Below, piece after piece: positions 46,380 through 61,199 of a stretch of 64,000 bases of DNA. Below the pieces are notes generated by a model, which saw nothing but the letters and a program-made list of their open reading frames with translations, was not told the origin of the DNA and did no database searches. The translations under genes were made by a program, and so were the position numbers. Origin of the DNA: Anthoceros angustus (taxonomy: Eukaryota; Streptophyta; Anthocerotopsida; Anthocerotales; Anthocerotaceae); assembly GCA_010909165.1 (NCBI GenBank), contig MU008171.1, positions 310,001 through 374,000 on the forward strand. Reading direction: 5' to 3'. Each line of letters starts with the position of its first letter. Within the stretch, counting starts at the first letter, position 1.

Positions 46380-46415
46380 GACAGGCAGACAGACAGACAG
46401 ACAGACAGACAGACA
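46380..46415. repeat. CAGA microsatellite in the fusion gene's 5' leader
   Basis: About seven tandem CAGA units (GTCT on the transcribed strand) lie between the upstream-ORF stop (46622) and the main start codon (46278), so the repeat would be in the 5' UTR. Confidence 0.9.
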
Positions 46416-46621
46416 CGAAGATTGGGCGAATGCGGTTGTGCGGAGCGAGGGCGAGACGAGGCCGCTTCCCCCCCTGGCGGGAGAGCTGATCTGCAAAGCC
46501 GCAGAGCAGCCCCTGGACGGCACGAATTCAAGGCCTTGCAAGCAAGACTAAGCTGCTGTGGTACGGCAGGGCAGTGGTGGCCTCTACGAATGGCAGCTGC
46601 AGCGGGAGGCGGCGTTCGATA

Positions 46622-46945
46622 TCAGGACGGCTTCCTCACGCACTGCGCACAACACAGGGATGGCCATCGTTCATTCGCCAGCGCCATGGAATGAAAGCAA
46701 TGCATTCTCGCAACACCGGGAAGTTCGAGAATGGAAGCATCACAAACGGATGGAAGCAGCACAAACGGATGGAAGCAGCACAAACGGTCGGGTGGATCCC
46801 CTCCCCCCGCCCCCCTCACCTTGCTGTAGGCTGCAGTGCGGAACTTGTCGACTCCTCCGTTGGGGCGAACGTCCTCCGCGACGTAGCCGAGAGGCGTCTC
46901 GAATTGGCGCTTCTGTCCACGATTACCGCCTTTGCTCTCCGCCAT
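46622..46945 (-). CDS. Conserved AdoMetDC small upstream ORF (polyamine-responsive)
   Basis: Two exons, 46945-46820 and 46642-46622, encode 48 residues. The peptide begins MAESKGG, contains PLGYVAEDVRPNGGVDKFR and ends AAYSKCVRKPS before the stop. This is the conserved regulatory peptide of plant AdoMetDC leaders (typical ending AAYSN.ARKPS). The 177-bp intron falls between AAYSK and CVRKPS, splitting the conserved core from its tail. In plants the nascent peptide stalls ribosomes when spermidine or spermine is high and so lowers translation of the downstream enzyme. Here the downstream ORF also carries ODC, so both activities would be repressed together. The stop lies 343 nt upstream of the main ATG. 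Confidence 0.95.
   Translation of the reverse strand: MAESKGGNRGQKRQFETPLGYVAEDVRPNGGVDKFRTAAYSKVRGAGGGDPPDRLCCFHPFVLLPSVCDASILELPGVARMHCFHSMALANERWPSLCCAQCVRKPS
46643..46819 (-). other. Intron in the 5' leader of the fusion gene
   Basis: Donor AAG|GTGAGG and acceptor GTGCGCAG|TGC are precisely placed to join the two coding parts of the conserved upstream peptide. The sequence contains three copies of an ACAAACGGATGGAAGCAGC-like unit (46740-46790, plus strand). Confidence 0.9.
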
Positions 46946-46953
46946 TATAGCAT
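46945..46953 (-). CDS. Tiny upstream ORF (ATG CTA TAA) overlapping the small uORF by 1 nt
   Basis: On the minus strand ATGCTATAATGG gives a two-codon ORF, Met-Leu-stop. The final A of its TAA is the A of the small uORF's ATG. This one-nucleotide overlap of a tiny and a small uORF is the classical plant AdoMetDC arrangement. Ribosomes that start at the tiny uORF bypass the small one when polyamines are low, which derepresses the main ORF. Confidence 0.93.
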   Translation of the reverse strand: ML

Positions 46954-48136
46954 TCAGCCAGGAGAGCTGAGACGCGGACATGGAGAGATTGCAGCATGAG
47001 CACGACGCTTTCCGAGAGCGAGGCCTGGCGATCACCCGGCGGCGGGGCGGAAAATGGCGGATGGCGGCGGGCGGCGGGCGGCGGGGATGCGATCCAGGTT
47101 GCCCTAGCGGGGCGGGACGGCGCGGGGAGGGAGCGAGAGGGCGAGAGGGCGAGAGGGCGACGAGGGAGCGAGGCGAAGGAAGCGAGTGCGGGGCTTTTGC
47201 ACACAACACAAGACACAAGGAAGGGAAGGAAGGGAAGGCGGAGGGCGGCAGGGCGCGGGATGTACAAGTGGGGGATCCGAGCCCACTCCCGGGCCAGAGC
47301 CTCGGGGCTCAGGGCTCGGGGCTCAGGGCCGAGGCGAAGCTGGGCGCACGTCGGACGCGGCAGGGCCACGTGAAGCGGTACTAGGCATGGTCAACTGCAT
47401 CATGGGGGCATGCCATCACCCTTGTCATGATGCCACATGTTGGGGGTACACGTGCCTAGGGCCTGGGGGCATGATGACGCCACCGCCACGACCGCCGGGT
47501 CCCGGGCCCCGGACCCCGGACCCCGCACCCCGTCCCTCCAAACCCTAAATCATGGTACGTACAATAGAGGGTGCTCCCCCGAGGCCCGACCGACAGGCGC
47601 CGCGAATCTTCCTGTCATGAAAAGTTCGAGTTCGGCCTCTCAGAGACGCTGGGACCTGAGAAGAGAGAGGGAGAGAGAAGGAGAGAGCCACAGCCTGGTG
47701 CCTGGTCCCTGCTGCCTGCTGCCTGCTTCCTGCTTCCTGCTGCCTCCTGCCTGCTGCATTCCTGCCTCCTCCCTCCTGCCCAACCGCCTTTCCTACCTGT
47801 CTTCCTCCTACCTCCGTATTTTTAGTGAGTATCGTAACGCACACCAATCAATGGATATAAAAAATATTCTATGGTGAATCTTCACCCTAGAATATATACA
47901 TAGAATATAGAATATAGAATATATCCTAGAATATATATATTATTTATACATCAAGGTATATGAAATAAAAATATATTTTATATTAGTTTGGTAATGGGTG
48001 GTAGTGAGTGAAGTAGGTCTTACCCTAAAATTCACAAGCCTAAGGATGATTAGGTAGACATCTTTAACTTATAATTAACATGACAAGGTGTGTAACATGT
48101 GGCCTCTCTAAGTGAATTCTACAATTATCGTTTATC
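46954..48136. promoter_or_regulatory. Upstream region of the fusion gene
   Basis: GC-rich sequence (47000-47400) with short GGCGAGA and AAGGG repeats presumably holds the promoter and transcription start of the minus-strand fusion gene; exact sites are not visible. From 47700 there is a pyrimidine-rich CTGCCTGC/TCCTGC run, and 47880-47990 is an AT-rich block of ATAGAATAT-like units. No coding region is seen. Confidence 0.4.
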
Positions 48137-48423
48137 AAGCTTCTTAAACAATTTGCTAGAGACTTCCCAACGTGATGTGATCAACCTTCGTGAACACTTT
48201 GCTACTCACCTCCCAATGTGATCAACCTTCGTGACCACTTTGCTACTCACCTCCCAATGTGATCAACCTTCGTGACCACTTTGCTACTCACCTCCCAATA
48301 TGATCAACCTTCATAAACACTTTGCTACTCACCTCCCAATATGATCAACCTTCGTAAACACTTTGCTACTCAACTCCCAATTTGATCAACCTTCTTGCTA
48401 ATATGATCAACCTTGCAATCTCA
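48137..48423 (+). repeat. 41-bp minisatellite, about six copies
   Basis: TGATCAACCTTCGTGA..ACTTTGCTACTCACCTCCCAA units begin at 48178, 48219, 48260, 48301, 48342 and 48383, with a diverged copy upstream. The period is exactly 41 bp. Confidence 0.95.
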
Positions 48424-49731
48424 GCATTGAAAAGCCGTATCCCCCATGCCCCATAGCGTCGAAGAGTACCAACGTAAAGCTTAGTTGGGGAGGATTCAAC
48501 CTAAATCCACGGTTGACCCTAACTGTCCTCAGTGGCATCTAAACAATCCCCACATTCTAAGCTTCAAAACTGGAAGTTCCTATCTCTCAACTCGAAATTC
48601 CTGCGCGAATAACTGTTTGACCACTTCCCTCTGGTGGCAACACCCACCTCACAGGGTAAATTTAGGCTAACATGTTTATTTTTGAAAAATTTCATGTCAG
48701 TATCTAATAAATATTATCTTCGTTAAATGTTAGCCTTAGGAGCATTCCTAAGCGTTTATCGAGAGTAGACTGTACTTGGTAGATATGTAGGCAATTCGGA
48801 TTGGGCGCTTGGTTGCACCGGACTTGATGGCTCCAATGGGTACACATAGGCAACTTGCAATGGGCTTGGTAGCTATGGTGGGTACCTTTGTAGGCAACTT
48901 GCAATGGAGTTGGTAGCTATGTAGAAGGCCGGACTTGGTAGCTCCATATGTAGAAGACCAGACTCGGTACCCACCATGGCAAAATGAAGGATGCAACTTG
49001 GCAGGCGTTTGGTAGGTTGTCTAGGCTACTAGCTAAAGGTGTTTTGTCTACATGTGTCCTTAGACTACTCAGATTCCCACCCGAACAATGACAAGCTGAT
49101 AATATTTGAGAGCTGAATATTCCGCAAGGATTCAATATCTTGACAAGGACAAGGACAAGGCCAAGGCCAGGGCCAAGGCCAAGAAGAAGAGGGTAAGGAG
49201 AGAGGAAGGCAGGGCAGTGTGCGGCTAGGCAGCCGCAAACAAGTAGGTAAGATATTAGAGGCAAGGGATGGAAAGGAGCGTTGGACAAAAAAAGAGTTGG
49301 TGCGATCCATGGGATGGTCCATGGATGAGATACAAGACGTCACGGCACGTGAAGCGAGAGCGCATGCACGGCCACGGCTACGGCGGCACGTCCCGAGGCC
49401 CAGGCCGGGAGGATCGGGAGGGTCAGGAGGGTCGGGAGGCGGGCCGGCGCAGGGTGGGGGGGCCTGCCGCGCTGGACTAGTAGGGCGGCCGGCGTGCTGG
49501 GCCGGCACGATGCTCCTTTTAATGGCAACGCCTAACGGTACAGGTTGGGCACGTGCCGGCTGTACCCTCCGCGCCCTGCAGCGGATGATGATGCTCATGA
49601 TGGATTGAGATGCCGCCATCCACATGGTGCGGATACCCTACGGCATTCAATGCTGGCGGGGGCGGCCGTCAGCTGATCTGAGCGCACGATCCCCACGCCA
49701 CCAGGGAAACCCAGGCCCGACCCAGCCTTCT
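48424..49731. other. Repeat-rich spacer
   Basis: 48770-48980 is built of diverged ACTTGGTAGCTATGTAGGCAACTTGCAATGG-like units, 49150-49200 has AAGGACAAGGCCAAGG runs, and 49390-49470 is GGGAGG-rich. No supported gene; the frames are compositional. Confidence 0.5.
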
Positions 49732-50030
49732 CCGTCCTTGGGCCACCTTGCTTCGCACGATGTCCGGCCTCCTGGCGACGGGGACTTGAACGGTTGCACC
49801 ACACACACACACACACACACACATCCACACACACACATCACACAGCTCTAGCCTAGCACAGCCGTCCTTGGGCCACCTTGCTTCGCACGATGTCTGGCCT
49901 TCCGGCGACGGGGACTTGAACGGTTGCACCATACACACACACAACACACAAGTCTAGCCTAGCACAGCAAAGCACAGCGCAGCAAAGCAAAGCACAGCAC
50001 AGCACAGCACAGCACAGCACAGCACACGGA
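49732..50030 (+). repeat. Duplicated 70-bp block with (CA)n and (CAGCA)n tracts
   Basis: A block with CCGTCCTTGGGCCACCTTGC then GGGACTTGAACGGTTGCACC occurs at about 49733-49800 and 49861-49930. Each copy is followed by a CA repeat, the first about 12 units long. A CAGCA-type repeat fills 49965-50030. Confidence 0.9.
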
Positions 50031-51217
50031 GATGCCACAGCCCACCCCAGACAAGCCCAGCCCAGCCCCACAGCACGCACTCTACAGCCTACAGCACGCC
50101 ACACTGCACAACACAAAACAGGATCCCCACAGTCACTGCCCACTGCCAGCGCCAGCGCCCATATCCATTGCCATCTCTCTCTGTCAACCAATCCAACAAG
50201 TCCTCTTGTCCACCAGTCTCCTGTTATATAATGCCGCTCATTGCCTGGCCTCCTGCTCATTGCCTGGCCTCCTGCCCCTGCCCCTGTCCCTGCTCCTGCC
50301 CCCTGCTGCTGATGTCGCCTGCTCCTGCACCCCTTCCTCCTTCACCACAACCAGCAGCATCTCATTTTCTAAAACTAGCGTAGGTAATAACACAAGTTAC
50401 GTACGTATGTACTTTTCCCTTCTGACAGGCTCTGCCTCTCTCGCCTCGCCTCGCCTCGCCTCCTTGCTGCCGGAAGGGAAAGCATGTTACCAGTCATAAC
50501 TACATCATATGCACTCCCTGTTCTGCTCTGCCCTGCTCTGCTCTGCTCTGCTCTGCTCCAGCTTCCACCCTGCGCTGCTCTGCTGCACCACTCATCATCC
50601 AGGCATTTCACATACACTACAATTGGCAGGGGAAACGACATTTGATTTTTATCTTCTCCAGCCTATCCAGCAGGACTTGCGTCTATCGTTACACCACCGT
50701 GACACGCTCAATCATCTTTGTCCACGTCTTCACCACCCGTTCCCCGTCTGCCAGGCCAGGGCACCCTCACCTGCTGGGCCACACAGCAGCCTAGATACAG
50801 TGCATATATATGTAGCGGACCCTCTGACTGCACCTTTTTGCGCCAAATTCACTTGGTGGTGTATGTGTGCTTTCTGTACTGCGAGTGTGCGGCAGCAAGC
50901 ATGGCCGCTCCAATCCCTGGTCCATCTCGTGACAACAGTACCACACGGTTAAAGCCACGTGCATTACGTACATCTCAAATCCCCATAGATATTACATAAA
51001 CAAGTTTTTTCATTTAATGCCAAGTGGAGCCCCAGCAAAAGAGACGGAAGGTCCGGAAAGGAGACAGCAAAAAGAAGCAGGCACCCAGGAGCCCGGGATA
51101 CGCACTACAAACAGCAGACTAGTTACAGTTCGGAGTCCCCTCTCGCAAGTTTACTGCTCATCTATTTTACAGGCCCCGGAAGCAGTTACGGAGTTATCTA
51201 CAATCAAACATGTTTTC
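50031..51217. other. Hexokinase 3' flank and simple-repeat spacer
   Basis: Contains CCTGCTC/CCTGCCC runs (50240-50310), CTCGCCTCGC (50440-50460) and CTCTGCTCTG (50520-50560). No gene is supported. The 3' UTR of the minus-strand hexokinase should lie at its right end. Confidence 0.5.
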
Positions 51218-55480
<4,263 letters not shown>

Positions 55481-56241
55481 GCTGTGCGAAGCCCCGGGCC
55501 CGGGCCCGGAGGGGATGGCAGGGTGAACTTCAGCCCGGATTGGTCGGCAGCAGAGCGGGGTGGCTCAGCGGAGCCTCATGGCGAGCCTGCTGCTCTTCTC
55601 CCTGGATCTGCCTCCCCTCCGCTGTTGAGTAGAAAAAATCGGTTGCTCCTTCTCCTGCTGCGATGCCAGATCTCCCACTGCTTGCTGCAAATCCGTCTGC
55701 GTACGCGCGGGCGCCGTGTTGATCCTGGCGCATCCACGCGTAGGTTGGAGAGTGAAGCGAGTGCGGGCTTCGCGCGGAGCAGAGGCAGAAAAAGCATTAG
55801 ACGAGCGTCCGGGTGATTATAAAGGATGAGATGATGAAGCAGAACGAAGAGAGAAGCAGACCCAAAAAAGAATCGGATTAAAACGACCGTCGGACGTGGC
55901 CGATGCGGTTCGTACCTCTTTTACAGCTTACAAAGCATGGGACACGAACTTGCGTCTTAAAACACGAGCTTTCACGTCCCAATCATATAGCCACCCCCGA
56001 ACAGGGTTCAACTTCCCTTTTGTTCTCATCTCATGACTCAATCAGACGGAGATGGATACTTATGTACTTTAAAGTGGCTCTGCTCGCAGGCTCTTGGTTG
56101 GAGAAATGAATATGGTCGCAGGCACCTGCGCAGGAAGAGAGAGGAGAGAGAAAGAGGGAGGCGGCAGAGCATGGAATCCAGGACGGCTATGGCGGCAATG
56201 GCGGTAGGAAAAAGAAGGCGGGATGGAGATGGTTCGAGAGT
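55481..56241. promoter_or_regulatory. Hexokinase promoter region and 3' flank of the next gene
   Basis: The 55500-55800 part is GC-rich and presumably holds the hexokinase 5' UTR and promoter. A plus-strand 209-codon frame across it (55187-55816) is antisense to exon 1 and Arg/Gly/Ser-rich, without family features. Nothing else is seen. Confidence 0.4.
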
Positions 56242-56947
56242 CTAGGGAGCGGGAGGCGAGCACCAGAAGGCGAGGTGCTCGTCTCTGCGCAGATTGCTAA
56301 CCAGCCCGCCGCACTGAATGCACACAAAGCTGCTGCCGTCCGCGGAAGCATCGCGGACCACCTGGAGTCTGCCGCTCTCTGCCAAAATGGGATGCTCGGA
56401 AGGAGGCACAGGCACAGGCTGAGGATGAGCTTGAGCCTGAGGTGCCAGATCCATGGCCACGTCGAGCTGTGGCGGATGCGAGCTAGCGGAATCCGCCAAG
56501 GCACACTCCGCGAACAGTGCGGTGAGCTCGTCCGTTGCGGCGTTGGCGCGCATGCCGCTGAGGTAGAGCTCCCGGGCGCGGGCCAGGGCCTGCATCACTG
56601 CCTCCTCGCCGCCTCTTGCTCGCAGAGCCGTCACAACCTGCACCAGAGCCATCCCCCCGCGCACACCGTCAGCCACGGAGATTTGCTTTGTGTGCTGCAT
56701 TTGTGCTGCGTTCCTGAAGAAGAAGAAGAATTGGTGCCTGCCGCAGCCGGAGCAGAAGCAGAAGCAGGATGCTGCTCCTTGGCCTGACCTAGCGAGCTGC
56801 GTGTGCCACAGTTGGTGCGGGATGTGCAAGACAACGTACGGCTTTGAGAGCAAGCGACGGATTGCCTTCGTTAATCCGCTGTCGAGCCACGGCTAGCAGA
56901 GCCGCGATGCCTTCGGAGCTCACTGCATCTTCTCCCGGTTCCGCCAT
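56242..56947 (-). CDS. Small conserved plant zinc-binding protein of unknown function
   Basis: Two exons on the minus strand, 56947-56840 and 56637-56242, encode 167 residues. The N-terminal half is helical and Ala-rich (SSEGIAALLAVARQRINEG, then ALKA|VVTALRARGGEEAVMQALA). The C-terminus has ILAESGRLQVV then SFVCIQCGGLVSNLRRDEH and AFWC, a C-x2-C...H-x4-C zinc-binding pattern. I recognise the end (ILAE.GR...V.DA..DGSSF.C..CGG.VS..RRDEH..FWC) as a conserved plant family without a known role. The splice joins at the expected place in the helix; reading through the intron gives a longer frame that breaks this helix. No localisation signal is evident. Confidence 0.85.
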
Positions 56948-58712
56948 TCGGCCGCCTGCCGAACTGCCGTCCGTTGCGAAAAGGCTCCGAATTGTGTTCA
57001 GGATCCGACTCGTAGGAATCCTCCTTGCCTGGCAAGCATCATCATGCATGTAAGGCCATCAGAGACCGCTAACCAGTGCCTGCGACACACTCCTGGAGGT
57101 GAGAATGGTCTGTTGCGTCTTACACACGACCCTCAACTTGCGCTTGTTGCCACACCCGGGCTCCAACATAGCACGCTCATATCTGTCACCGGTGTCACAG
57201 GTGCAGGAGGGTTGTCGGGGACAGCGTCACATGGCATAAACCTAGCGCAGCATCCATCGTCACTATGTAGTGCAGCACCCCCAATTATTCCACTAGGGTT
57301 TCGCAAATTTGGTGTGCATTTCCGCCAATCCGTCTCTTGCAGGAGCTAATCTACTCCATACCAAGAAGCCAAAGCATGGAAGCTGTGGAGGAAAACGGCA
57401 AATCAACAGCACAGCATGTGACTTGGCTAAGTTCGTGCAAAAGCAGCAAGCCAATTTCGTGAGCTTAATAATGGGTGAGTTTGCTGTCTGAGCAAGCTTT
57501 ACGGTTCGTTTTGAAAACAAACTTGTTTCACAATCGGTTGAAGGATGCATTGCGGGTTCTGCTAATCTCTGCTCTCTGCCAGCACAAATTGTCGGTGACT
57601 GTGACTGGATGGTGCCTCCATGACTAATGTGATAAGCAAAGATTCACCACTGCCTGAGCTTAAATGGCAAGGTCGCAAACAATGTGAGCACGAAGGACGT
57701 TTGATCTATCAGCTGATGGCTGCTGTTCCTGCGATTTGAGCTAGGGTGTGGTTAGGGCACCAATGAACTGTATATGTCAACATGAAAGGTGTCAATTACC
57801 CTGGAAAGCTACCTCAGGTCCTCAGGATGAGCGGGGCAAGAATCAGGCCATGTCATGTGGGAGGGGCTATGTTGCAGACAGCTTTGCTGGTGCTCTATAA
57901 CTACAGGTGTTCGTTTACACAGTTGCAGTAGGGCCATCTGCCTCTGTACAGGTATATTAAAGTTTATTCTGAGAGTGACCGGATTCTGGAGCTCTTGACG
58001 AAACCGTCCCTCGTGTCACCTTTCTTGCCAGACCTGTTTCTTGGAGGAAAGATATCCTGCAGCTGGTAGATATCACAATGACGCAGGCTCTTCGAAAGGT
58101 TCCCTTTCTTCTGCTTTTCGACCATCTGCTCAGGGTTCTATAGTCCCTGACCATCATATGCTCGTTCCTCAGTCGGGTGGAAAACGACAGACATGCACTA
58201 CGACATCAGGCAGCAAAGACTATGAGCTCAGGCCTGCACAGAGGAGATTCTCTCATAACTGTTCTTGAATGATATCTTCGCAAGCTGTTCTTGACTGCAG
58301 GCAGCAGCACAGTGGAGCGAACGTAACGTGGAGGGCAGCAGGTATGTTGAGTGTCGCATGGCGGTGTAGATTTGCGTATGCTAACGCCGCGCAAGCATAG
58401 ATGCAAAATACGAAGTTGAGACGGGTGAACTGAAATACGGCAGCACACGCTTCAAGTGTGGGAGGCCACAGGTGAAACAACTCAACATCCCATCTTCTAT
58501 ACCGTGTCCCCATTTTGATGTAATTAACAGATGTTTTCCTTCAAGCGAAATTGTTTGTGATTTGAGTTACCATTAGGCTGATAGTGACAAATCACTGTGG
58601 TGAGTTGGTGAGTTCCGAGCAGGCCGGTGATGGCCCAGCGTCGTGTCATGCAAACTCATTATAGATTTTGCTCATAGCCCCTGTTGCCTCCTTGAGGCTC
58701 AAAGGGCTCGCC
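56948..58712. other. Intergenic region upstream of the PPR gene
   Basis: 1.8 kb of ordinary sequence with short spurious frames only (for example plus 57044-57349). It should contain the promoters of the divergent zinc-binding and PPR genes. No tRNA, repeat array or conserved domain was seen. Confidence 0.5.
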
Positions 58713-61199
58713 ATGGCTGCCATGGCGGGCGTTGCAATTGAATTACGGCAAGGGCAGCAGGACACATTGTGGGGACAGCTGTCCTGGGCTCAGAAAAGTG
58801 GTGGGTTTGCGGGTATTCCAGGAAGAACTCCCGCTCGCCTGAGTTCAATGAACCAACAGTTGGCAAACAACGAAGCCGCGAGGTGCAGCAGCTTTCGGCA
58901 TGGGCTGTCTCAAGAGATTCTGCACAAGCCGTTTCGGGTGGATGCGCAGCTTGCTGCTCCGTGGACGGGGATGGGTCGTCGGGCCTCCAAATCCAATTCC
59001 AGCTTGCTGGATGATCCTGACCTCAGCAGGACTGCAGGATACCAAAGGGCCGTCACCGCTGAAACCGTGATCAAGCTGTGTGATCAGGGCCATCTCAGTG
59101 AGGCTGTGGAGGCTTTGGGAGTTCTTGTCCAGATAGACTGCGGTATCGCCAAATCTCTCTTCTATACACTTCTCAAGAAATGTGCAGTCAAGAAGGATCT
59201 TGTTCTGGGTCGCCGCGTTCATGCATTCACGGTGTCAAAGGGGTATCAGTCAGACACGTTCCTGGGCAACCACATCCTGAGAATGTATGCTTCTCATGGG
59301 AGGTTGGAAGAGGCGATGGATGCGTTCACCATGGTCCCGAAACCAGATAATTTCATGTGGTCTTCCATAATGTCTGCATATGTTCAACACGGACTAGACA
59401 AGGAGGCCATAGAACTTTATCATCGGATGCGCAGGTTAGGCTTGAAGCCAGATGGCCATGTGTTCGTGGCAGCCCTTCAGGCTTGCGCAAGGGGAGCAGA
59501 CCTGAAAACTGGGCAAGAACTGCATGCTGATGTGGTGGCTAGTGGGGTGGAGCCTGATTTGTTTGTCTGTAATTGCTTGGTGGACATGTATGCAAAGTGT
59601 GGCAGCTTGGAAGACGCTCAACGAGTGTTTGACGGACTGAGCAAAAAAGATGTGGTTACGTGGACTGCTATGATAGCAGGACATTCCCAGCAGGGCATGG
59701 GCCAGGAAGCCCTTAGTCTCTACAGTGCAATGCAAGATGAAGGCATTGCCGTACCCAATGCCGTGACATTTGTGTGCCTCCTCCAGGCCTGTGCGAGTGT
59801 GGGCACCCCAGCTTTGGAACAGGGGAAGCAGCTTCATGTGCAGATCAGAAAATGTGGACATCAAGGTGATGCGTTTGTAGCCAGCGGTCTGGTGAATATG
59901 TATGCAAAGTGCGGCAGCCTAGAGGATGCTGAGAGTGTGTTTGAGGGCCTCGTTCAGAAAAACGTGGTGACATGGACTGCTATGATAGCAGGGTATTCCC
60001 AGCAGGGCATGGGTCAGGAAGCCCTTCGTCTTCACAGTGCTATGCAACAAGATGGCATGGCTGTACCTGACTCAGTTACATTCGTGTGTCTTCTTCAGGC
60101 TTGTGCAAATGTGGGCCCCACTGCCTTGGAGAGGGGGAAGCAGCTTCATGCACAACTCAGAGAGCAGGGGCATCAGGCTGACGTGTTTGTAGCCAGCAGT
60201 TTGGTAAATATGTATGCAAAGTGTGGCAGCTTAGAGGATGCTCACAGAGTGTTTGATGGACTTGGGCAAAAAGATGTGGGGACATGGAATGCAATGATAG
60301 CAGGATACTCCCAGCAGGGCATGGACCAGGAAGCCCTTGGTCTTTACACCGTTATGCAAGAAGATGGTATGGCTGTACCCAATGTTGTCACGTTTGTGTG
60401 CCTCCTCCAAGCATGTGCAAATGTGGCAGCGTTGCATGTGGGAAGGCAGTTACATTCACAGATTGAGGAACAAGGGCTTCTTTCTGATGTGTGTGTGGCC
60501 CGTAGTTTGATAAACATGTATGGCAAGTGCGGGAGTATGGTTGATGCACAGCAGGTGTTTGACGTCATGCCCGATAGAGATGTTGTTGCGTGGAGTTCAC
60601 TGATTGCAGGTTATACTTGTCAGGGGAACAGTGATGTGGTCTTCGTCTTGGTCCAGAGGATGAGAGAGGATGGCATACAGCCCGACGCCATCACATTCCT
60701 ACATTTACTCACGGTGTGCAATCATGCGGGTTTGGTAGACAAGGGGAGAGAGTACTTTGAGTCTATGAGCAGGCAGTATCGCATTATTCCCACAGTGGAG
60801 CATTACACATGCATGGTGGATCTCTTGGGCCGAGCAGGCGAACTGGATGAGGCACTATCTTTGGTAAGGGCAATGCCTGTACTGCCTAATGCTGTAGTTT
60901 GGCACAACCTGTTGGGTGCTTGTCGAAAGTGGAGCAACGTGGAGGTAGGACGACGGGCTTTTGATGAAGCAGTGAAGCTAGATGAAAAAGATGCCGCCGC
61001 TTATGTGTTGATGTCAAACATATACACAGATGCCCAGATGTGGGAGGAGGCACAAGAGATGCAGGCCAGGAGGATGAGAATGGGTGCATGGAAGGAGCCA
61101 GGTCAGAGCTGGTGGATCGACATGGATGGATTGACTCATACTTTCTTGGTGGGAGATCAGAAGCAGCCGAAGTGTCAAAGCAAGGTCGAAACAGGTTAA
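58713..61199 (+). CDS. PLS-class PPR protein with E-type C-terminus (organelle RNA editing type)
   Basis: Intronless ORF of about 828 residues from ATG 58713 (in context GCCATGGCTGCC). It has tandem P, L and S pentatricopeptide repeats, for example LFVCNCLVDMYAKCGSLEDA, KKDVVTWTAMIAGHSQQG and TFVCLLQACASVG. The C-terminus carries E1/E2 motifs (VVWHNLLGACRKWSNVEVG, AAAYVLMSNIY, SWWIDMDGLTHTFLVGD) and stops without a DYW deaminase domain. Such proteins bind organelle transcripts in a sequence-specific way and need a partner deaminase to edit C to U. Three consecutive modules are almost identical with a 312-bp period (MYAKCGSLEDA at 59586, 59898 and 60210), showing recent internal duplication. 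The N-terminus may be an organelle transit peptide but is not a clear one. The lack of introns suits the retrotransposed history of this family. Confidence 0.95.
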   Translation: MAAMAGVAIELRQGQQDTLWGQLSWAQKSGGFAGIPGRTPARLSSMNQQLANNEAARCSSFRHGLSQEILHKPFRVDAQLAAPWTGMGRRASKSNSSLLDDPDLSRTAGYQRAVTAETVIKLCDQGHLSEAVEALGVLVQIDCGIAKSLFYTLLKKCAVKKDLVLGRRVHAFTVSKGYQSDTFLGNHILRMYASHGRLEEAMDAFTMVPKPDNFMWSSIMSAYVQHGLDKEAIELYHRMRRLGLKPDGHVFVAALQACARGADLKTGQELHADVVASGVEPDLFVCNCLVDMYAKCGSLEDAQRVFDGLSKKDVVTWTAMIAGHSQQGMGQEALSLYSAMQDEGIAVPNAVTFVCLLQACASVGTPALEQGKQLHVQIRKCGHQGDAFVASGLVNMYAKCGSLEDAESVFEGLVQKNVVTWTAMIAGYSQQGMGQEALRLHSAMQQDGMAVPDSVTFVCLLQACANVGPTALERGKQLHAQLREQGHQADVFVASSLVNMYAKCGSLEDAHRVFDGLGQKDVGTWNAMIAGYSQQGMDQEALGLYTVMQEDGMAVPNVVTFVCLLQACANVAALHVGRQLHSQIEEQGLLSDVCVARSLINMYGKCGSMVDAQQVFDVMPDRDVVAWSSLIAGYTCQGNSDVVFVLVQRMREDGIQPDAITFLHLLTVCNHAGLVDKGREYFESMSRQYRIIPTVEHYTCMVDLLGRAGELDEALSLVRAMPVLPNAVVWHNLLGACRKWSNVEVGRRAFDEAVKLDEKDAAAYVLMSNIYTDAQMWEEAQEMQARRMRMGAWKEPGQSWWIDMDGLTHTFLVGDQKQPKCQSKVETG

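Noticed and set aside
44992-46551. 519-codon plus-strand ORF
   Set aside because: It is antisense to the AdoMetDC-ODC fusion, is Arg/His/Ser/Pro-rich and has no domain signature; codon bias of the real gene keeps it open.
46622-47218. 198-codon minus-strand ORF that reads through the uORF intron
   Set aside because: The conserved peptide is recovered only when the 46643-46819 intron is removed; the unspliced frame adds unrelated residues at both ends.
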